From an uncultured Eubacteriales bacterium (GTDB lineage Bacteria; Bacillota; Clostridia; Lachnospirales; Lachnospiraceae): a stretch of 41,454 bases of DNA. Under the pieces are notes generated by a model, which did no database searches, was not told where the DNA came from, and saw only the letters and a program-made list of their open reading frames with translations. This document shows positions 40,795 through 41,454 of this stretch, piece by piece. Both the position numbers and the translations under genes were made by a program. How positions within the stretch are numbered: the first letter of the stretch is position 1; each line of letters begins with the position of its first letter. The DNA lies in contig URND01000012.1 in NCBI GenBank assembly GCA_900549105.1, positions 1 to 41,454 on the forward strand, written 5' to 3'.

Positions 40795-41158
40795 ATAGGT
40801 AGGCATATTTGCCTTTTCATATATGCCTATGATTTGATAGAAGTACTTACTTTTGCGTGGTGCAAAAAACAATGAGCGTATACCCTTAAGATGTACATTT
40901 GCCTATTTTCTCTTTTGGCTGCAAAATTCTCTATAGCTAGCCAAACGATATTCTTGAGGAAGGGGTAAGTCGTGGGGAGAGTAACTTTGAGAAACACTTT
41001 GTGTGCAACCAAATGCAAGGAATAAAATCAAGTGAAAAGTAAAAACCGAAGAATATCCTAAAATACCGATTTTGTTTCTATTCTGTTTCTTTTGCAAGGT
41101 GCTATGACTGCTATTTTATTGGTGTACAACAAAATAAATACAAGTAAAATAACATTTT

Positions 41159-41166
41159 CCAGATTT
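41159..41166. repeat. Right attachment core (CCAGATTT)
   Basis: Direct repeat of 30312-30319. Similarity to the intact RNA copy resumes immediately after it. Confidence 0.65.
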
Positions 41167-41260
41167 CTGACGAGGAATATAGCGAAACACTTTCACTAAT
41201 CAATATGTCTGCCACCTATTCGGTGACAATGCAAAGTTAGAAAATGTTTTTGAATTACAA
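41167..41260 (-). ncRNA. Promoter and 5' half of the split structured RNA
   Basis: The promoter boxes TTG (41260-41258) and TAACTTTG (41239-41232) have the same 18-bp spacer as the intact copy. The RNA part (41225-41167) begins with a CACC/GGTG hairpin in the place of GCTATCC/GGGTAGC, then the conserved ACATATTGATT..TGAAAGTGTTT block. Transcription now runs into the element's right end instead of into the 3' half at 30.3 kb. Confidence 0.65.
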
Positions 41261-41309
41261 TGCTCTCCGTTGGGGTGTTGCCGTTAAATTTTGTTGCAAA
41301 GTTCTTGAA

Positions 41310-41357
41310 AACAAAGTTTCTATCCAATAGATTACGCTATGGAATCGAAACTTTGTT
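41310..41357. terminator. Long inverted repeat near the right edge
   Basis: AACAAAGTTTC / GAAACTTTGTT, a perfect 11-bp stem with an inner TCC-ATAG / CTAT-GGA helix. It lies just downstream (minus strand) of the partial frame at 41372 and could be its terminator, although there is no strong T-run. Confidence 0.45.
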
Positions 41358-41371
41358 AGTTGTAAGTTGGG

Positions 41372-41452
41372 TTAATTGTTCCCGCAGATTTCTTGTATTA
41401 CGCCGTCCATGTAAATCGCCTGCCCGCTGGATTGTCTGCCCCACCAGTAGCA
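41372..41452 (-). CDS. Possible C-terminal end of a gene running off the window
   Basis: A minus-strand frame enters from the right edge and ends with TAA at 41372, reading YWWGRQSSGQAIYMDGVIQ then EICGNN. The composition is protein-like, but another frame is also open over part of the segment, so the assignment is tentative. No function can be given. Confidence 0.3.
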   Translation of the reverse strand, partial: CYWWGRQSSGQAIYMDGVIQEICGNN

Positions 41453-41454
41453 AC

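Larger units (their letters stand above)
30320..41166. mobile_element. Integrative element (~10.85 kb) carrying a defence operon
   Basis: Bounded by direct CCAGATTT repeats (the right core at 41159-41166 is counted inside). It has a complete tyrosine integrase near the left end reading inward, candidate arm-type sites near both ends and a markedly AT-rich cargo. It interrupts the second copy of the structured RNA; joining the flanks restores an RNA of 227 nt compared with 231 nt for the intact copy. No relaxase or conjugation gene is seen, so it is a non-conjugative integrative element, possibly mobilisable. Confidence 0.7.
40577..41166. other. Non-coding right end of the element
   Basis: Contains the palindrome 40743-40794, a 14-bp direct repeat TTCTCTTTTGGCTG (about 40685 and 40908), two candidate integrase arm sites (41026-41038, 41141-41149) and the right core CCAGATTT (41159-41166). 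Two overlapping minus-strand frames (40827-41018; 40903-41097, TTG start) have no independent support. Confidence 0.5.

Noticed and set aside
40827..41097. Two overlapping minus-strand frames, one with a lipobox-like LAFGC
   Set aside because: The longer has only a TTG start. They overlap in different frames in the non-coding right end of the element and have no supporting context.
1..41454. CRISPR arrays, rRNA genes, retron or diversity-generating reverse transcriptase
   Set aside because: No regular direct repeats with unique spacers of CRISPR size, no rRNA-like sequence and no reverse transcriptase motif were seen. The 10-bp and 23-bp repeats are too short and lack spacers.

Overview
The window looks like a Bacteroidales chromosome (Bacteroides/Parabacteroides/Alistipes type). 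Many putative promoters match the Bacteroidetes TTG / TAnnTTTG pattern, almost no gene has a Shine-Dalgarno sequence, and the families are typical: IntDOT-type recombinases, a BACON/BspA lipoprotein, an ECF sigma factor, DUF3871, and an RHS fragment with the lipoprotein that follows it. Nearly all of the window is accessory DNA. Nothing here fixes the genus.

Layout. 1-0.9 kb: the end of a probable UmuC-like polymerase followed by an SRAP (YedK/HMCES) protein. 1.0-3.5 kb: a minus-strand group of exported proteins, namely a transglutaminase-like protein, a miniature RHS-tip protein with a JAB-like HSHP domain (possible toxin) and a small lipoprotein (possible immunity protein). 3.7-4.0 kb: a promoter-driven, strongly folded non-coding RNA. 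4.2-5.8 kb: a Cro/C1-type regulator and an orphan ECF sigma factor. 5.8-17.1 kb: a long minus-strand mobile-element module with a tyrosine recombinase, excisionase-like HTH proteins, a 702-aa ParB-family protein, a PAPS-reductase-like PP-loop enzyme and many small unknown genes, ending in a frameshifted small gene and two opposed arrays of 10-bp repeats. 17.5-18.3 kb: a small gene, a ~230-nt structured RNA and a 28-aa membrane peptide. 18.4-27.4 kb: Fic protein, DUF3871, RecA-like ATPase, a winged-helix protein, an SF2 helicase split by an in-frame amber codon, and two tandem integrases abutting the 3' end of tRNA-Phe (27.5 kb). This is the usual geometry of an island integrated in a tRNA gene. 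27.8-30.1 kb: a gene carrying three in-frame TGA codons, an unknown gene and a BACON/LRR lipoprotein.

The clearest structural result is a ~10.85-kb integrative element at 30320-41166. It has a tyrosine integrase at its left end and an 8-bp direct repeat (CCAGATTT) at both junctions. It is inserted inside a second copy of the ~230-nt structured RNA seen intact at 17.8-18.1 kb: the 3' half with terminator lies at 30.15-30.32 kb and the promoter plus 5' half at 41.17-41.26 kb. Joined, the halves give about 227 nt against 231 nt for the intact copy, and helices that would pair across the junction show compensatory changes between copies.

The element carries an AT-rich, tightly packed operon that is a predicted DNA-modification-linked defence system: AAA/DUF4143 ATPase, C5-cytosine methyltransferase, MORC/MutL-type GHKL ATPase, Z1-type P-loop helicase, PD-(D/E)XK (DUF4420-like) nuclease and an unrecognised last gene. 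Methylation would mark self DNA while the ATPase, helicase and nuclease act on unmodified DNA. Upstream of the first gene, three copies of a 12-bp motif at an exact 23-bp period precede a consensus promoter, which suggests regulated expression.
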